Below, piece by piece: positions 62,247-64,000 of a stretch of DNA of 64,000 nucleotides (position 1 is its first letter; every line of letters begins with the position of its first letter). A model generated the notes under the pieces. The model had not been told where the DNA came from and did not search any database. It worked only from the letters and a program-made list of their open reading frames with translations. The stretch lies in contig JBFMHE010000016.1 in assembly GCA_040752355.1 (NCBI GenBank), positions 1 to 64,000 on the forward strand, written 5' to 3'. The translations under genes and the position numbers were made by a program. This stretch comes from Nitrospirota bacterium. GTDB lineage: Bacteria > Nitrospirota > Thermodesulfovibrionia > Thermodesulfovibrionales > Dissulfurispiraceae.

Positions 62247-64000
62247 TCACAGCTCGGCCACCAGGGCATGCAGCTCGGGATACTCGCCTTGTACGAGGGC
62301 GGTCTCCTCCCGCAGCATCCTCAGACACTCCGGCACATGCTTCAGAAAATATTTCTTCCCCTTCACCGCCGACAGGAACCCGTAGGCCCCGAGCGCCTGC
62401 ATATGCCGCTGGAGCCTGCAGGGGAGGAGCGCCTCCCTGAAGAGGACCGGATCGAACCCCTCTTCGACGATTGCCCTTCGGCTGAGATAGTACCCGATAA
62501 GGCGCTCCCTCATCTCTTCGTCGAGGCGGGCGTAGGGGTCCCAGAGCAGGGATGCCAGGTCGTACGCAGGCGGCCCCGGCCGCGCACCCTGGTAATCGAT
62601 GAGGCGGGGCGTGCCCTGCACGACCATGATATTCTGCGACTGGAAGTCCCGGTGAACGATCGTCTTCGGGTACGCATTTACCGTTGCGGCGAGGCGGTGG
62701 AGCTCACGGTCGAGGAGAGCGCGGTCACGGGGCGCGGCCCGCTTCAGCCCGCCGGCGAAGCGCTCCAGGAAGTACCCCGTCTCCCACCGCAGGTGGTCGT
62801 AGTCGAAGATCCGTTCCTGCATATACCGGCATTCGGCGGCACGGCCCGTTGCCGCTGTATGGAGCAGCACCGCTATATCGAGCACCTTCCGGTACATCTC
62901 TTCTATCCGCGCTCCGTCCCGCGGGCATTTCAGCCACGAGTAGAGGGAGAGGTCGCCGAGGTCCTCGAAGAGCGCGCTCAGGGCAGCCGGCTGCTCCTCT
63001 ATGAGCTCCGGCACCGGGACCGCGTGCTTCAGGAAGAAGCGCGTGTACTCGATATGGCGCGCATAGTCGGGGTCGCCCGGCAGGCACTGCATGCGCACCG
63101 CCGTCCTGCCGTCTCTCTTCACCCTGAAGTATTTCCTGTCCGACCCGCCGATACCGATCAGCGTCTCGCCATCGACCGCGAGCCCGGCTTCCGTTTCGCT
63201 GACCGGAACGGTGATTCCCGGGCCGACGATGCAGTTCTCGTAGCGTTTCCCCTCCGCCCCTCCAATGCGGGTACCGGGAAGCACGATGCAGTTCCTGAGC
63301 GCAGCGCCCTGCCCGATGCTGCTTCCGCCCTCGATCGCCAGATACCCGTCGAGCTCCGCTCCATCGCAGCCCTGCGCAGAGGGGTGGATGTATACCGTCT
63401 CTCCCGCCGCTTTCATCACCTCGACGACCGTGGCGGCATAGGCGGCAGGCGTCCCGATGTCGCTCCAGTACGCGCCGCTCACATCGAGCGTCCCGATCGC
63501 GCACCCTGCAGCCGCCGCTTTCAGCCACGCATCGACCACGCTCGATTTTCCTTCGGGAAGGAACGCCAGGAACTCCGGCTCATAGACAGCGATGCCGGTA
63601 AAGGCGACCCGCCGCTCTCCGTCAGCTCCGGCCGCAGGGCCCTTGCCCACGCCCCTGAGCAAGCCCCGGCGATCGACCGCGACATGGTTGAAGCGCGGAC
63701 AGTCATGCACCGCGAGCGTCGCGAGATTCCCCGACGCCCGGTGGTGGCCGACCACTCCTTCGAGATCGATGGAAGAGAAGATATCGGCGTTATGCACCAG
63801 GAAGGCGCTGCCGCCCAGAAAGCCCTCTGCGTTCTTCAATGCGCCGCCGGTATCGAGGATCGGGTCCTCGGGGAAGAGCGTTATCCGCTCCTGGAACGGC
63901 GAGCGGCGCACCCATTCTTCGATCCGCTCTCTCTTGTAGTGGAGGTTCACGCCGATACCCGCGGGCCCGAGCGCCGCCGCCTTTTCGAGGGCGTGCTGCA
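62247..64000 (-). CDS. Fused sugar-1-phosphate nucleotidyltransferase and sugar kinase (MurU-AmgK-like), truncated by window edge
   Basis: The frame is open to the right edge, so the 5' end is missing. The N-terminal part seen is a nucleotidyltransferase (GIGVNLHYKRERIEEWV, ILDTGGALKNA, FLVHNADIFSSIDL), then a short left-handed beta-helix stretch (about residues 185-255). The C-terminal 340 residues are an APH-like kinase with the catalytic IVHRDFQSQNIMV and LIDYQGARPGPPAYDLASLL. This is the domain pair of MurU and AmgK, which recycle N-acetylmuramate to its UDP form in some Gram-negatives, here as one chain. The exact sugar is inferred. Confidence 0.85.
   Translation of the reverse strand, partial: QHALEKAAALGPAGIGVNLHYKRERIEEWVRRSPFQERITLFPEDPILDTGGALKNAEGFLGGSAFLVHNADIFSSIDLEGVVGHHRASGNLATLAVHDCPRFNHVAVDRRGLLRGVGKGPAAGADGERRVAFTGIAVYEPEFLAFLPEGKSSVVDAWLKAAAAGCAIGTLDVSGAYWSDIGTPAAYAATVVEVMKAAGETVYIHPSAQGCDGAELDGYLAIEGGSSIGQGAALRNCIVLPGTRIGGAEGKRYENCIVGPGITVPVSETEAGLAVDGETLIGIGGSDRKYFRVKRDGRTAVRMQCLPGDPDYARHIEYTRFFLKHAVPVPELIEEQPAALSALFEDLGDLSLYSWLKCPRDGARIEEMYRKVLDIAVLLHTAATGRAAECRYMQERIFDYDHLRWETGYFLERFAGGLKRAAPRDRALLDRELHRLAATVNAYPKTIVHRDFQSQNIMVVQGTPRLIDYQGARPGPPAYDLASLLWDPYARLDEEMRERLIGYYLSRRAIVEEGFDPVLFREALLPCRLQRHMQALGAYGFLSAVKGKKYFLKHVPECLRMLREETALVQGEYPELHALVAEL

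Overview
The window reads as a chromosomal segment of a GC-rich Gram-negative bacterium. It has the complete lptC-lptA-lptB LPS-transport block, gmhA, and sec/Tat-exported proteins. Futalosine-type menaquinone synthesis (mqnA), an archaeal-type S-adenosylmethionine synthetase, an rtcB-archease pair, DUF512 and DUF116 proteins, and an F1 operon with paired b/b' subunits together suggest the Nitrospirota or a relative such as the deltaproteobacterial lineages. This placement is an inference from gene content; there is no rRNA gene here. I saw no tRNA, rRNA or CRISPR array. About 96% of the genes are core housekeeping genes, mostly on the minus strand in tight operons with 1-17 base overlaps.

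Layout. 1-4300: a more AT-rich, possibly acquired patch with an edge-truncated mobile-element ORF and a type I secretion pair (HlyD, HlyB-like) led by a 55-residue ORF. 4300-10900: minus-strand run ruvC, gmhA, HIT protein, family 4 UDG, nadK, tsaE, CBS protein, pgeF, nnr. 11000-14100: plus-strand alanine dehydrogenase and a class A penicillin-binding protein. 14100-16900: two small proteins, a c-di-GMP-riboswitch-like element, a strong promoter in front of an unidentified possible RNA, rtcA, and a degenerate receiver protein. 17050-21130: a plus-strand, Tat-exported three-subunit molybdenum aldehyde oxidoreductase (PaoABC type). 21180-30000: DUF2254, panB, recJ, secF, secD, yajC, mqnA. 29584-32018: rtcB, archease and, divergently, a GGQ ribosome-rescue-type protein. 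32040-35880: creatininase-family protein, cardiolipin synthase-like protein and two adjacent toxin-antitoxin modules. 35900-38070: an ABC exporter of the MacB/Lol type with an OB-fold lipoprotein. 38200-44300: ATP synthase F1 plus b and b' (no a or c subunit here). 44400-50400: nifS, rapZ, hpf, rpoN, lptB, lptA, lptC. 50600-59250: a ten-gene run from def to aroE. 59390-64000: a membrane methyltransferase, MAT, and an edge-truncated MurU-AmgK-like fusion.

The most notable observation is in rtcB. The only interruption of an otherwise full-length, 482-residue RtcB frame is a TGA that falls exactly on the metal-binding, catalytic cysteine (DIN-TGA-GVRL). Twenty nucleotides later the message forms a perfect 8-bp hairpin with a 7-nt loop whose second base is G, which matches the known form of a bacterial SECIS element. 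I therefore annotate it as a putative selenocysteine-containing RNA ligase, encoded with its activator archease and next to a GGQ-domain release-factor homolog. This would be an RNA-repair and translation-rescue locus with selenium in the active site.

A second theme is abundant intergenic repeats. There are two copies of a long inverted-repeat element placed directly after stop codons (23532-23804, 60823-60968). There is a hairpin with G-U-only variation (60650-60699), at least four islands of GCGTTATAGCG-type iterated sequence (near 4885, 38650, 40190, 50470), purine or pyrimidine tandem repeats, and a repeat-like insertion inside mqnA. A third theme is a likely set of leaderless transcripts (def, rtcA, archease, lptC, brnT), where a -10 element ends only 5-7 bases before the start codon.
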